DNA from: Tautonia plasticadhaerens
GTDB lineage: Bacteria; Planctomycetota; Planctomycetia; Isosphaerales; Isosphaeraceae
Reading direction: 5' to 3'
Assembly: GCF_007752535.1 (NCBI RefSeq)
Contig: NZ_CP036426.1
Span: 8,060,001 to 8,124,000 of the forward strand
DNA length: 64,000 nucleotides
The notes under the pieces: model-generated
Told to the model about the DNA's origin: nothing
What the model saw: the letters and a program-made list of their open reading frames with translations, nothing else
The model's database searches: none
Shown here: piece after piece, positions 34,882-43,784 of the stretch
Numbering within the stretch: position 1 is the first letter of the stretch
How the letters are laid out: every line of letters begins with the position of its first letter
Position numbers and translations under genes: made by a program

Positions 34882-36803
34882 TCTACGAGCCGACCTGGAT
34901 CGCCGTCGCCGTCTTCGCCGCCTTCGTGGCCGGGGTGCTCGGGCTGAGCGTCTGGCTGGGCCGGAAGGCGAAGTCCTCCGGCGGCTACTTCGCGGCGCAC
35001 GGGGAGATCCCCTGGTTCGTCAACGGCGTGGCCTTCGCGGGAGACTACCTGTCGGCCGCCTCGTTCCTGGGCATCTGCGGGATGATCGCCTTCTCGGGCT
35101 ACGACGGCTTCCTCTACTCGATCGGCTACCTCGCCGGCTGGGTGGTGGCCCTGTTCGTGGTGGCCGAGCCGCTGAAGCGGCTGGGTCGATTCACGTTCGC
35201 CGACGCGCTCAACAGTCGATACGACTCCCGGGGGATCACCCTGGCCGCGGCCCTTAGCACGCTGGTGGTCAGCATCTTCTACCTGATCCCCCAGATGGTC
35301 GGCGCCGGGACGCTGGTCAAGCCCTTGCTGGGGCTCTCGCACCAGGCGGGGGTGATCGCCGTCGGGGCGGTGGTGGTGTTGATCGTGGTGACGGCGGGCA
35401 TGGTGTCGACGACCTATGTGCAGTTCATCAAGGGGGCGCTCCTCGTCCTCTTCTGCGCCGTGCTGACCGTCGCCATCCTCCAGCGCGGCCTGACGACCCG
35501 GCCGGCGGCGGCCAACACGCCCTTCCAGGCATTCGAGACGACCACGATGGAGGAGTTGCGGGAGAATCCCGGGCTCCGCATCCTGCCCGAGACCGGCCCC
35601 TGGCGGGACGAGCCGTTCGTCCGGGCCGAGGACTCGGGCACCGGCCTCGTCACCGTCTGGCGGGAGCTGGACGGCGGGCTGCTGGCGAGGTCGCAGACCT
35701 TGACGGTGCTGCCCGACGGGTCGAGGCTCGCCAACGGCTTGCCGCAGGGCAAGGAGGAAGGCCAGGCCGACCTGCTCGCCGTCGGCCAGGTGATCGAGCT
35801 GCCGGGGGGAATCGAGCGGACCGGCCCGCTCGGCCCGTTCTCGTTCCTGACCACGGTGCAGGACAGCACGATCGCCATCTGGTCCAACCGGATCCTCCGG
35901 GAGGACGACGGGACGACGGTCACCGTCTATTTCCCCCAGCCGACGAACGGCAACGACGTGCTCGTGCCCGGCGGCAGCTCGACCTTCAAGGGGATCCGGG
36001 GCGACCGGCTGGCGGACAAGCTCGACTTCATCTCGCTGATGCTCGCGCTCTTCGGCGGCACGGCATCACTCCCTCACATCCTGATTCGCTATTACACGGT
36101 GAAGGACCAGAAGGCGGCGAGGCGGAGCACGGTGGTCGGGATCGCCTCGATCGGCTTCTTCTACGTGCTGACGCTCTACCTCGGCCTGGGCGCCATGACA
36201 GGTGGGGTGCTGGACCCGACGAATTCGAACATGGCCGCCCCCCTGCTCGCCCGGAGCTTCGGCGAGCTGCCGTTCGCGATCATCTCGGCCGTGGCGTTCA
36301 CGACCGTGCTGGGGACGGTCAGCGGCCTGATCCTCGCCGCCAGCGGCGCCGTGGCGCACGACCTGATGGAGAACGTCTTCCGCCTGACCATGACCGACCG
36401 GGCGAAGGTGAGGGCGGCGAAGGTGTCGGCGGTGCTGGTGGGGATCGCGGCGATGGGGCTGGGCATCGCGTTCGAGAAGCTGAACGTCAGCTTCCTCGTG
36501 GGCTGGGCCTTCAACGTGGCCGCCTCGGCGAACCTGCCCGCCCTGATCATGCTCCTGTTCTGGCCGAAGACGACCAAGCGGGGGATCGCCGCGGCGATCG
36601 TCGTGGGAATGCTCACGTCGCTGGGCTGGATCCTGCTGAGTGCCCAGGCGTATCGAGATGTCTATGGACTGCCCCCGGAGGACTCGTTCATCCCCTTCAG
36701 CCAGCCGGGCCTGGTGACGATCCCGCTGGGGTTCCTGGTGCTGGTGGCCGTCTCGCTGCTGACGCAGCCGAAGGGCGGGCCAGCCTCAAGCGACGACAAC
36801 TGA
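34878..36803 (+). CDS. Sodium:solute symporter (ActP/acetate-type) with a large extra loop
   Basis: 641 residues, against about 550 in typical ActP. The SSS family is evident in GGYFAAHGEIPWFVNGVAFA, GDYLSAASFLG, LIPQMVGAGTLVKPLLG, SLPHILIRYYTVKDQKAARR and VAFTTVLGTVSGLILAASGA. Between the helix ending near residue 203 and the conserved KLDFISLMLALFGGTASLPH block (about 381) lies some 175 residues of hydrophilic, beta-rich sequence, where typical members have around 45. It probably forms an extracytoplasmic domain. Paired with DUF485, uptake of acetate or another monocarboxylate with Na+ is likely but the substrate is not proven. Confidence 0.88.
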   Translation: MIYEPTWIAVAVFAAFVAGVLGLSVWLGRKAKSSGGYFAAHGEIPWFVNGVAFAGDYLSAASFLGICGMIAFSGYDGFLYSIGYLAGWVVALFVVAEPLKRLGRFTFADALNSRYDSRGITLAAALSTLVVSIFYLIPQMVGAGTLVKPLLGLSHQAGVIAVGAVVVLIVVTAGMVSTTYVQFIKGALLVLFCAVLTVAILQRGLTTRPAAANTPFQAFETTTMEELRENPGLRILPETGPWRDEPFVRAEDSGTGLVTVWRELDGGLLARSQTLTVLPDGSRLANGLPQGKEEGQADLLAVGQVIELPGGIERTGPLGPFSFLTTVQDSTIAIWSNRILREDDGTTVTVYFPQPTNGNDVLVPGGSSTFKGIRGDRLADKLDFISLMLALFGGTASLPHILIRYYTVKDQKAARRSTVVGIASIGFFYVLTLYLGLGAMTGGVLDPTNSNMAAPLLARSFGELPFAIISAVAFTTVLGTVSGLILAASGAVAHDLMENVFRLTMTDRAKVRAAKVSAVLVGIAAMGLGIAFEKLNVSFLVGWAFNVAASANLPALIMLLFWPKTTKRGIAAAIVVGMLTSLGWILLSAQAYRDVYGLPPEDSFIPFSQPGLVTIPLGFLVLVAVSLLTQPKGGPASSDDN

Positions 36804-36836
36804 CGGGGATACCAGTGCAAGTCTGTCCCCTCGTCA
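36801..36836. terminator. Possible bidirectional hairpin spanning two stop codons
   Basis: An imperfect inverted repeat (TGACG...GGGA with TCCC...CGTCA, two bulged bases) begins with the TGA of the symporter gene and ends with the reverse-strand stop of the hicB gene. It may terminate both convergent transcripts; there is no T-run. Confidence 0.35.
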
Positions 36837-37079
36837 CGCGACGCTCGGCCGAGATTCGTTGCGCAGCGTGACGACGGGATCGGGGCTCTCGGGAGGCACG
36901 GGCAGCGACCTGCCTCTGAGCAGCTCGACGTGCTCCCTCATCCCCCAACGCGCCTGGTAGAGGCAGTCCTCGACCGAGTGTCCGACGCCGGTGAATCCCT
37001 CCAGTTCGGGGGAATAGAATCCGAAAAACGTCGGGTCCTCGGTCGCCTCGATGACCAGCGAATATGGCAAGTCGATCAT
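36834..37079 (-). CDS. hicB: HicB family antitoxin
   Basis: 81 residues. LPYSLVIEATEDPTFFGFYS, PELEGFTGVGHSVEDCLYQA and the following helix (RWGMREHVELL) match the HicB partial RNase H-like fold that binds and neutralises HicA. The C-terminus is short (PVPPESPDPVVTLRN), with no helix-turn-helix or ribbon-helix-helix, so the protein probably lacks the DNA-binding domain of longer HicBs. It starts 10 nt after the hicA stop, making a toxin-first operon, and ends in the hairpin shared with the symporter gene. Confidence 0.85.
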   Translation of the reverse strand: MIDLPYSLVIEATEDPTFFGFYSPELEGFTGVGHSVEDCLYQARWGMREHVELLRGRSLPVPPESPDPVVTLRNESRPSVA

Positions 37080-37089
37080 GGAATACGCC

Positions 37090-37281
37090 TCATGGCATGT
37101 CGATGCCGGCGGCCTTGAGGATCGCGCGCATGGTACCGACCGGGACCTCGCGTGAGCCGTGGTAATCGACCCGGACAAGCCTCGGCCAGCCGTCTTTGCC
37201 GTAGTAACGAATCGATCCCTTCTCGCGGATCAGTCGAAACCCATGTCCCTGGAGCAGCCGGACCATCTCGTTGAAGGACAC
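37090..37281 (-). CDS. hicA: HicA family mRNA interferase toxin
   Basis: 63 residues, the usual size. The double-stranded RNA-binding-like fold is seen in VRLLQGHGFRLIREKGSIRYY and the hallmark DYHGSREVPVGTMRAILKAAGI, which contains the catalytic His in the HGSREVP segment. HicA cleaves mRNA and tmRNA in other bacteria and is held in check by HicB, here encoded immediately downstream. It is likely a stress or stability module. The start ATG at 37281 leaves an upstream region of about 210 nt to the phosphatase gene. Confidence 0.88.
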   Translation of the reverse strand: MSFNEMVRLLQGHGFRLIREKGSIRYYGKDGWPRLVRVDYHGSREVPVGTMRAILKAAGIDMP

Positions 37282-37492
37282 ATCGTCGCTCCTACACGGT
37301 CTTTCCCACGGAGCATACGCTTATCCTCGACCTCCCACCAGCCCAGGGCCACTGTCCCGGCGGCATGGCCGACCGATTACCCTGTTCGCAAGGCCCGCCG
37401 TGAGAACCTCACCCCGATTCGGGAGGTCCGCAAACGAATCTCATCCTTGCAACGACCGACCTTGACGCCCGTCGCCCGGCCGTTATGGCCCG

Positions 37493-38791
37493 TCAGCTCA
37501 CCTTCGCTACCAGCATCGTCCGGTCGTCCTCGACGGGGTGGCCTTTGGTGAAGCGGTCGAGGGCCCGGAGGACCGAGGCGATCAGCTCGTCGGCGTCCTC
37601 CCGGCAGGTGTAGAGGGAGCGGTCGAGGCGGTCGAGGCCGAAGTAGCGGCCGTCGGGGTCGGTGGCGTCGGTGATGCCGTCGGTGTAGAGCACGAGCTGG
37701 TCGCCGGGGGTGAGCGGGGCGGTCGCCTGCTCGTACTGGATGCCGGGGAAGACGCCCAGGGGCAGGCCGCCGACGGCGTCGAGGCCGCCGATCGAGCCGT
37801 CGGAGCAGCGCTTCAACCGGGGGGGGTTGTGGCCGGCGTTGGCATAGGAGAGCGTGCGGGTGGCGGGGTCGAAGATGGCGTAGAACGCGGTGACGAAGGC
37901 GGCGCCGTCGGCGGTGTAGAGCCGGGAGAGGCGGTCGTTGACGTGTTCGAGCAGCTTCGAGGGCGGGTCGGGGTGGCCGGGGTGGCCGTGGGCGACGGCG
38001 TGGGTGATCGCCATCATGACGGCGGCGGGGGTGCCGTGGCCGCTGACGTCGGCGATGAGCAGGCCCCACTTGCCGTCGGAGAGCTCGAAGAAGTCGTAGT
38101 AGTCGCCGCCGGCCCACTGGGAGGTCTGGTAGTGGGCGGCGACGCTGAGGTGCGGGATGTCGGGGAGGATCTTCGGCAGCAGGGAGCGCTGGATCTCGGC
38201 CACCCGGTTCAACTCGCGGTCGACGGTGGCGTAGGCCCGCTCCAGCTCCTGCCGGAGGACGAGGTTGGCGGTGGCCCGGCCGAAGAGGTTGCTCATCCAG
38301 ACGCGTTCGGGCAGGGTCTCGGGGTCGAAGGCGTCGGGGTCGGCGCGGAGGGCGAGGACGAGGTTGAGCCCCTGGCCCTGGTCGTAGTTCGGCAGGGCCA
38401 TGAGCGACCGCATGCCGTCGAGGTAGGGGAAGGCGGGGTCGTCCGGGGAGATACGGAGGTCGTTGACGATCCGGGGCTCGTCGGCGTAGATCAGCTCGGC
38501 GAGCAGGCCGCCCTCCAAAATCGGCAGGCGGTCCTTCTGGGTCCAGGGGTTGATCGGGTCGTCCCAGCCGGAATAGCGGGTGACCCGGAACCTCGGGAAA
38601 TCCAGGCCCCGTCGGCTGAGGGAGAGGCGGCGGTCGGAATGGAGCAGGCTGGCCATCTTCTCGCCGTAGGTGCGGACGATCGCCTCCGGGTCGCTCTGGA
38701 GGCTCATCTCGCGCATCATGGAGACGACGACGTCGAGCCGCTGGTGCCAGTCTCCGGCGGTCGCATCGAACAGCGCCTGGGTGCGAAGCAT
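37493..38791 (-). CDS. GAF-PP2C (SpoIIE/RsbU-type) serine phosphatase
   Basis: 432 residues. Residues 30-180 look like a GAF-type sensor domain, 180-205 a coiled coil (LVLRQELERAYATVDRELNR), and 205-432 a PP2C-like SpoIIE domain. That domain has AEIQRSLLP, QWAGGDYYDFF with metal-binding Asp230, LIADVSGHGTPAAVMM with Asp248, and the final DDRTMLVAKV. Such proteins dephosphorylate anti-sigma antagonists in partner-switching stress pathways, or act on other phosphoserine targets. No anti-sigma kinase or STAS gene is in the window. It is transcribed away from the TPR/VCBS gene at 38940. Confidence 0.9.
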   Translation of the reverse strand: MLRTQALFDATAGDWHQRLDVVVSMMREMSLQSDPEAIVRTYGEKMASLLHSDRRLSLSRRGLDFPRFRVTRYSGWDDPINPWTQKDRLPILEGGLLAELIYADEPRIVNDLRISPDDPAFPYLDGMRSLMALPNYDQGQGLNLVLALRADPDAFDPETLPERVWMSNLFGRATANLVLRQELERAYATVDRELNRVAEIQRSLLPKILPDIPHLSVAAHYQTSQWAGGDYYDFFELSDGKWGLLIADVSGHGTPAAVMMAITHAVAHGHPGHPDPPSKLLEHVNDRLSRLYTADGAAFVTAFYAIFDPATRTLSYANAGHNPPRLKRCSDGSIGGLDAVGGLPLGVFPGIQYEQATAPLTPGDQLVLYTDGITDATDPDGRYFGLDRLDRSLYTCREDADELIASVLRALDRFTKGHPVEDDRTMLVAKVS

Positions 38792-38939
38792 GACGGGAAC
38801 GGCCCCTCCGGGTTGCCCTGAACCCCCGGCCGGGATGCTGACCGGGGCGCTCGGCGTTTATTGTAGGGGGGGACGCGTCCGGGTCGAGGGGTCCGGCCGA
38901 TCGCCCGGCCCCCTGGCGATCGCGACGGAGCGACCGACG

Positions 38940-41888
38940 ATGAGCCTGAGACGACGGATCCTCGGCCCGGCGGTCGCCCTGGCGATCGCCGTCGGCCTCG
39001 GCCTGGCGACGGTCCTGGGGCTCGGGGACGGCCTGGGGTCCCGCCCCCCGGGGGCCCCCCCGGGGCCTGGGGAGGTGGCCGAGCCCTCCTGGGAGGCGAT
39101 CGTCGAGGCGACCCAGGCCCAGCAGTGGCCGAGGGTCGAGGCGCTGCTGCGGGACTGGGTCGACCGCCGGGAGGACGACGGCAAGGCCCGGATCATGCTC
39201 GGCCAGATGCTCGTCTCCACCGACCGCCGGTCCGAGGGGGCCCGGGTGCTGGCGGGCGTGGGGGCCGACGACCCCTCCTATGCCGACGCCCGGACCCAGC
39301 TCGGGGAACTCGCCCTCTCCCTCGGCGACGCCCCTCGGGCCGAGGTCGCCTTCCGCCAGGCCGCCGAGGCCGATCCGAAGGCCGTCGCCCCTCGGGGGCG
39401 CCTGATCTACCTGCTCGGCCTCCAGCTGCGGTCGGCCGAGGCCCGGGACGTCCTCTGGCAGCTCCACGAGGCCACCGGGGACGCCCGGATGCTCGTCGAC
39501 CTGATCCTGGATGCCGCCAAGTCGGAGGTCGACGTCCGGGGCATCTCTCCCGAGATCGGGCAGTTCCTGGACGGGTCGCCCGACGACGCCTTCCTCCGGC
39601 GTGCCTACGGCCTCTCGCTGCACTGGAAGGGAGAGTTCTCGGCGGCCTTGCCGCACCTGGAGGCCGCGGCGTCGGGCCTGGTCGACGACCCGATCGGCCG
39701 GCTCGCCCTGGCCGAATGCCGGGCGCAGCTCGGCCTGCCGGTCGAACTGCCGGGGGCGATGGGGACCATCCCCGATCCCCCGGCCGACGCCTCCCGATGG
39801 TGGGTCTCCCTCGGCCAGCTCCAGCAGGCCGAGGGCCGCCCCGGAGACGCCTTGGAGAGCTTCCGACGCGCCGTCGCGTTGAACCCCGAGTCGCCCGAGG
39901 CCCACCACCGGCTCTCCCAGGAGCTCTCGAGGTCGGGGGACGACGTCGGGGCCGCCGAGCACTCCCGACGGGCCGAGGAGCTGCGAAGGCGCTGGGTCGT
40001 CCTCCGCCGCAACTTCACCGACCTGCGCAGCTTCGGCTTCGAGGAGGACGCCGAGTTGCTGGCCCGGCTGGGGGACCAGTGCCGGGACGCCTCGCTCCTG
40101 GCCGAGGCCCGCGCCTGGTACGAGCACGCGATCGGGCGCGACCCGGGCTCGCCCGCCGCCTCCCGGCTCGCCGCCCTTGCCGGCCGCACCGACCCGTTCC
40201 CGGTCGCCCGGTCCCGGCCCCGTCGGGTCGCCGGCCCCGCCGGGGCCGATCGCGACCGGACGCCCGGGCCCGGGCCGGACGCCCCGCCCACGGCCCGCTT
40301 CGAGGACGTCGCCGCCTCGGCGGGGATCGCCTACCAATACGACCACGGGCCCCGCGACGAGATTTATCTGGCCGACACGATGGGAGGCGGCGTGGGCCTG
40401 CTCGACTTCGACGGCGACGGCCGGCTCGACCTCTATTTCGTCAACGGCTGCCCGATGCCCTACGACCGGGACGACCCGCCGGCCCCGAACCGGCTCTACC
40501 GGAACCTCGGCGCCTGGCGGTTCGAGGACGTGACCGAGTCGGCCGGCGTCGGCGGCCACGGCTACGGGATGGGCTGCGCCGTGGCGGACTACGACGACGA
40601 TGGGCATGAGGACCTGTTCATCACGGGGCTCGACCGCACCGTCCTCTACCGCAACAACGGCGACGGCACCTTCGAGGACGTGACCGAGTCCGCCGGCGTG
40701 GCGTCCGACCGCTGGACCACGGCCGCCGGCTTCGGCGACTTCGACCGCGACGGCGACCTCGACCTGTTCGTCGTCACCTACGTCGAGGACGACTCCGACG
40801 CCCCCCGGCCCTGCCGAGACCACGCCGGCCGGCCGGTCCACTGCTCCCCCGCCCACTCCCCGGCGCAGCAGGATCTCCTCTTCCGCAACGAGGGGGACGG
40901 CACCTTCGCCGACGCGTCGGTCGGGGCGGGCATCGAGGCCCCCGCCGGCCGGGGGCTCGGCCTGGCGATCGCCGACTTCGACGGCGACTCGCTCCTGGAT
41001 GCGTACGTCGCCAACGACGCCAGCCCCGACTTCCTCTTCCGGAACCTCGGCGGGCTGCGGTTCGAGGAGGTCGGCGCCGCCTCGGGCCTGGCGCTCGACG
41101 GCTCCGGCCACGCCACCGCGAGCATGGGGGTGGTGGCCGACGACCTCGTCGCCGACGGCCTGATCGACCTGCTGCACACCAACTTCCTGAACGAGGCGAA
41201 CACCCTGCACCGCAACCTCGGCGGCGGGCAATTCGCCGACGCCACCCTCTCCGGCGGCCTGGCCGCCCCGAGCCTCTCGACCACCGGCTTCGGGACCGCG
41301 GCGGTCGACGCGGACAACGACGGCACGCTCGACCTGTTCGTCGCCAACGGCCACGTCGACGACCAGCCCTGGGTCAACAGCCCGATGCCCCAGCCGCCGC
41401 AACTGTTCCTCGGGCGGGGGGGCGGCCGGTTTACCCTGGCCGACGCGGACGCCTTCCCATACCTGTCCCGCCGCGTCGTCGGCCGGGGGCTGGCGAGCGG
41501 GGACCTGGACGACGACGGCCGGGCAGATCTGGTGGTCGTGCACCGCGGCTCGCCGGCCGCGGTGTTGCGAAATGTCACCGAGGGGGGGCACTGGCTGGGC
41601 CTCCGGCTGATCGGCACCCGATCGCCCAGGACCCCGGTCGGTGCCCGGGTCGAGGTCGAGGCCGGGGGCCTCCGAATCGTCCGCTGGCTGACCTCGGGGA
41701 CGGGCTACCTCTCGGCGCACGACAACCGGCTCTGGCTCGGCCTCGGCGCGGCGGAGGCGGTCGATCGGCTGGAAATTCACTGGCCTTCCGGGCTCCGGCA
41801 GTCGATCGCCGGCCTGGCCGCCGACCGCCGTTACGAACTCCGGGAGGGGGGGGAGCCTAGCCCGATGATCCCCCCCCCGACCCGATGA
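38940..41888 (+). CDS. TPR-VCBS/FG-GAP-ASPIC/UnbV extracellular protein
   Basis: 982 residues from ATG at 38940 with GGAG 9 nt upstream. An N-terminal membrane anchor (PAVALAIAVGLGLATVLGLG) leads into about eight TPR-like units to roughly residue 430. A linker then opens onto seven-bladed VCBS/FG-GAP repeats with calcium-loop motifs DFDGDGRLD, DYDDDGHED, DFDRDGDLD, DFDGDSLLD, DADNDGTLD and DLDDDGRAD. The end (about residues 880-970) matches ASPIC/UnbV (GARVEVEAGGLRIVRWLTSG, LEIHWPSGLRQSIAGL). These proteins are exported and calcium-binding by family knowledge; the partner is unknown. It is followed 370 nt later by the lipoprotein/DUF1559/TPR-VCBS cluster. Confidence 0.9.
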   Translation: MSLRRRILGPAVALAIAVGLGLATVLGLGDGLGSRPPGAPPGPGEVAEPSWEAIVEATQAQQWPRVEALLRDWVDRREDDGKARIMLGQMLVSTDRRSEGARVLAGVGADDPSYADARTQLGELALSLGDAPRAEVAFRQAAEADPKAVAPRGRLIYLLGLQLRSAEARDVLWQLHEATGDARMLVDLILDAAKSEVDVRGISPEIGQFLDGSPDDAFLRRAYGLSLHWKGEFSAALPHLEAAASGLVDDPIGRLALAECRAQLGLPVELPGAMGTIPDPPADASRWWVSLGQLQQAEGRPGDALESFRRAVALNPESPEAHHRLSQELSRSGDDVGAAEHSRRAEELRRRWVVLRRNFTDLRSFGFEEDAELLARLGDQCRDASLLAEARAWYEHAIGRDPGSPAASRLAALAGRTDPFPVARSRPRRVAGPAGADRDRTPGPGPDAPPTARFEDVAASAGIAYQYDHGPRDEIYLADTMGGGVGLLDFDGDGRLDLYFVNGCPMPYDRDDPPAPNRLYRNLGAWRFEDVTESAGVGGHGYGMGCAVADYDDDGHEDLFITGLDRTVLYRNNGDGTFEDVTESAGVASDRWTTAAGFGDFDRDGDLDLFVVTYVEDDSDAPRPCRDHAGRPVHCSPAHSPAQQDLLFRNEGDGTFADASVGAGIEAPAGRGLGLAIADFDGDSLLDAYVANDASPDFLFRNLGGLRFEEVGAASGLALDGSGHATASMGVVADDLVADGLIDLLHTNFLNEANTLHRNLGGGQFADATLSGGLAAPSLSTTGFGTAAVDADNDGTLDLFVANGHVDDQPWVNSPMPQPPQLFLGRGGGRFTLADADAFPYLSRRVVGRGLASGDLDDDGRADLVVVHRGSPAAVLRNVTEGGHWLGLRLIGTRSPRTPVGARVEVEAGGLRIVRWLTSGTGYLSAHDNRLWLGLGAAEAVDRLEIHWPSGLRQSIAGLAADRRYELREGGEPSPMIPPPTR

Positions 41889-42258
41889 ATCCCGGCTGGC
41901 GCCAAGGGGTATCCCATGCAATCTTCCGGAGAATTCACTTGACCCGATCCCTTGCACGATTTAATGAAGTGTAGGAGACTCGATGGAGTGCCCCGATCGG
42001 CTCCTGTCCCTTCGGCATTCCTCGAAGCGTCCACGGTCATCGAATCGGGGCCATCCCGGCCCGAACCATCGCCTAGTCATCCTGGGCGACCGCTCTGAGG
42101 GCACCCTCGACGGAACCCGAACGGCCGGCCCTCAACTCGGCGGCCCCGCGGCAGGATGTGGCCGCTCCCGACGACACCATGGAACTCGGCCTCCCGTGCC
42201 GCGAAGACGCGGTCCGGGCCGATTGTGACGCACCTGAGCCTCGGAGTCCCCTCGTCCC
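41889..42258. other. Intergenic region with a promoter for the lipoprotein cluster
   Basis: 370 nt without a gene between the TPR-VCBS gene and the lipoprotein gene. It contains a plausible promoter (41939-41966) and no repeat or second hairpin. Confidence 0.5.
41939..41966 (+). promoter_or_regulatory. Possible promoter of the lipoprotein/DUF1559/TPR unit
   Basis: TTGACC at 41939-41944 is followed after 15-16 nt by TTTAAT/TTAATG (41960-41966), in one of the few AT-richer spots of this region. The spacing is slightly short, and the leader to the lipoprotein start would be about 290 nt. Confidence 0.45.
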
Positions 42259-42453
42259 ATGTGCTTTCTCCGATTGCGAATCAGCCTGACGGCCGCCGCC
42301 CTCCTGGCCGCCCTCGTCACCCTGCCCGGCTGCGGCAGCGGCGGGGGCGGCGACGGCGAATTCGGCCAGGAGTTCGAGAAGCCGGCCGACTTCGAGAAGG
42401 GCGGCGACGCGCAGATCGAGGCGGAAGAGCCGTTCAAGCGGGACAAGTCCTGA
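42259..42453 (+). CDS. Small lipoprotein upstream of DUF1559
   Basis: 64 residues. A basic N-terminus (MCFLRLRISL) and hydrophobic core end in the lipobox LPGC (Cys25), then a Gly-rich linker and an acidic, Lys-containing tail (EFEKPADFEKGGDAQIEAEE). It parallels the lipoprotein at 2155-2340 in size and position directly before a DUF1559 gene; the sequences themselves are not close. Lipid anchoring in the envelope is expected. Function unknown; a partner of the pseudopilin is inferred from synteny. The gap to DUF1559 is 106 nt. Confidence 0.8.
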   Translation: MCFLRLRISLTAAALLAALVTLPGCGSGGGGDGEFGQEFEKPADFEKGGDAQIEAEEPFKRDKS

Positions 42454-42559
42454 TCGACGGCCGATCTCGGCCTGATCAGGCCGCCCCGCGTGGTCCCGGG
42501 CCCGGCCCCAGAGCACATCACGCCCTTTTCCACCATTCCATCCAGGGAGACCCCATTCC

Positions 42560-43675
42560 ATGGCACCGATACGCCGCTCGATCACCCGTGGATTCACGCT
42601 GATCGAGTTACTCGTGGTCATCGCCATCATCGGCGTCCTGATCGCCCTGCTGCTGCCCGCCGTGCAGTCGGCCCGCGAGGCCGCCCGGCGCGCCCAGTGC
42701 ACCAACAACCTCAAGCAACTCGCCCTGGCGATGATGAATTACGAGAGCTCCAACGGGAGCTTCCCGATGGGCGACTCGTACGTGCTGGGCAACGCCGCGT
42801 CCGGCGGCGGCTGGATCCGCCAGAACTTCGGCCCGTTCGTCGGCATGTCGCAGTACTACGAGCAGGGCAACCTCTACAACACGCTCAACACGAGCGTGAT
42901 GATCTACCTGGCCGAGAACTCCACCACCAACGGCATCGGCATCGCGACGCTCTGGTGCCCGAGCGACTCGGCCTCCGAGTTCCAGCTCGCCCCCGGGGTC
43001 TACGACGAGGGCTCCGACAACACCGGCTGGGACGGGGCGCTGATCCCGATGCGCTACAGCAGCTACGCCGGCAACTCGGGCGTGCTCTACTACCACGCCC
43101 CGAGGCTGGGCGGCAACCCGGGCCTCTACGGCCGCAACACGGGCATCTTCCAGCACGCGGGCCGGCCGCCCGGCCGCAGCTCCAGCGAGCCCACCGGCAA
43201 GGTGATCCGGCTCGCCGACATCCGGGACGGCACCTCGAATACGATCGTGATGGGAGACGTGAACTATGGGAAGCTCGCAGATGGCCTAACGGCCCTGGGC
43301 GAATCGCCCTACGGCTCGAAGTGGTGGACCTCGGGGCTGATCGGCGACACCACCTACGCGGCGATCTTCCCGCCGAACTTCTTCCGCACGATGGCGGATG
43401 CCCTGACCCTCGACCCGTACTTCCCCGAGAATCAACCCCAGAGCAACTTCGGCGCGACCGCCAACAGCTTCCACCCCGGGGGGGCGAACTTCGCCTTCTG
43501 CGACGGCTCGGTCCGCTTCGTCAAGGACACCATCAACTCCTGGAACCCCTTCCTGATCGATTACATCGACCGGGGGGTGGCCTACAACAACGACGGGCCC
43601 CTGCCGCCGCACGGCGTCTATCAGGCGCTGCACACCCGCGCCAGCGGCGAGGTCGTCAGCGCCGACCAGTATTGA
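42560..43675 (+). CDS. DUF1559 pseudopilin-like protein with H-X9-DG tail
   Basis: 371 residues. It starts [19 protein letters not shown] and continues through the same helix as its paralogue at 902-1990, with identical [12 protein letters not shown] just after. The body has the DUF1559 beta-domain ([33 protein letters not shown]), the H-X9-DG motif [12 protein letters not shown] and the tail [15 protein letters not shown] lies about 9 nt upstream of the ATG. Processing by a prepilin peptidase and assembly by a type II/IV-like secretion ATPase is the family expectation; a GspE/PilB-type gene lies far away at 62529 on the other strand. A strong hairpin follows. Confidence 0.92.
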   Translation: MAPIRRSITRGFTLIELLVVIAIIGVLIALLLPAVQSAREAARRAQCTNNLKQLALAMMNYESSNGSFPMGDSYVLGNAASGGGWIRQNFGPFVGMSQYYEQGNLYNTLNTSVMIYLAENSTTNGIGIATLWCPSDSASEFQLAPGVYDEGSDNTGWDGALIPMRYSSYAGNSGVLYYHAPRLGGNPGLYGRNTGIFQHAGRPPGRSSSEPTGKVIRLADIRDGTSNTIVMGDVNYGKLADGLTALGESPYGSKWWTSGLIGDTTYAAIFPPNFFRTMADALTLDPYFPENQPQSNFGATANSFHPGGANFAFCDGSVRFVKDTINSWNPFLIDYIDRGVAYNNDGPLPPHGVYQALHTRASGEVVSADQY

Positions 43676-43696
43676 GCGCCCGGATCCCGGCCGGAT

Positions 43697-43730
43697 CGCC
43701 GGCCGCGGCCCATCCGGGCCGCGGCCGGCG
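43697..43730 (+). terminator. Strong hairpin between DUF1559 and TPR-VCBS genes
   Basis: A perfect 15-bp GC stem (43697-43711 with 43716-43730) closed by a 4-nt loop ATCC lies 22 nt after the DUF1559 stop and 55 nt before the next start. There is no T-run. It occupies the same relative place as the terminator at 841-874 in the other copy of this gene set. Confidence 0.65.
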
Positions 43731-43784
43731 GCCGGCCCCGAGCCGACCCCGAGCCCGCCTTGGACCGGCGACCGAGGACCGACG

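Noticed and set aside
40520-40710. Two near-identical DNA blocks encoding EDVTESAG
   Set aside because: They are explained by neighbouring VCBS blades of the same protein and are not a mobile or regulatory repeat.
37377-41957. Very long antisense open frame of about 1526 codons
   Set aside because: It lies opposite the well-supported phosphatase and TPR-VCBS genes and its translation is low-complexity (Arg, Pro, Gly, Ala). Long antisense frames are expected at this GC content.
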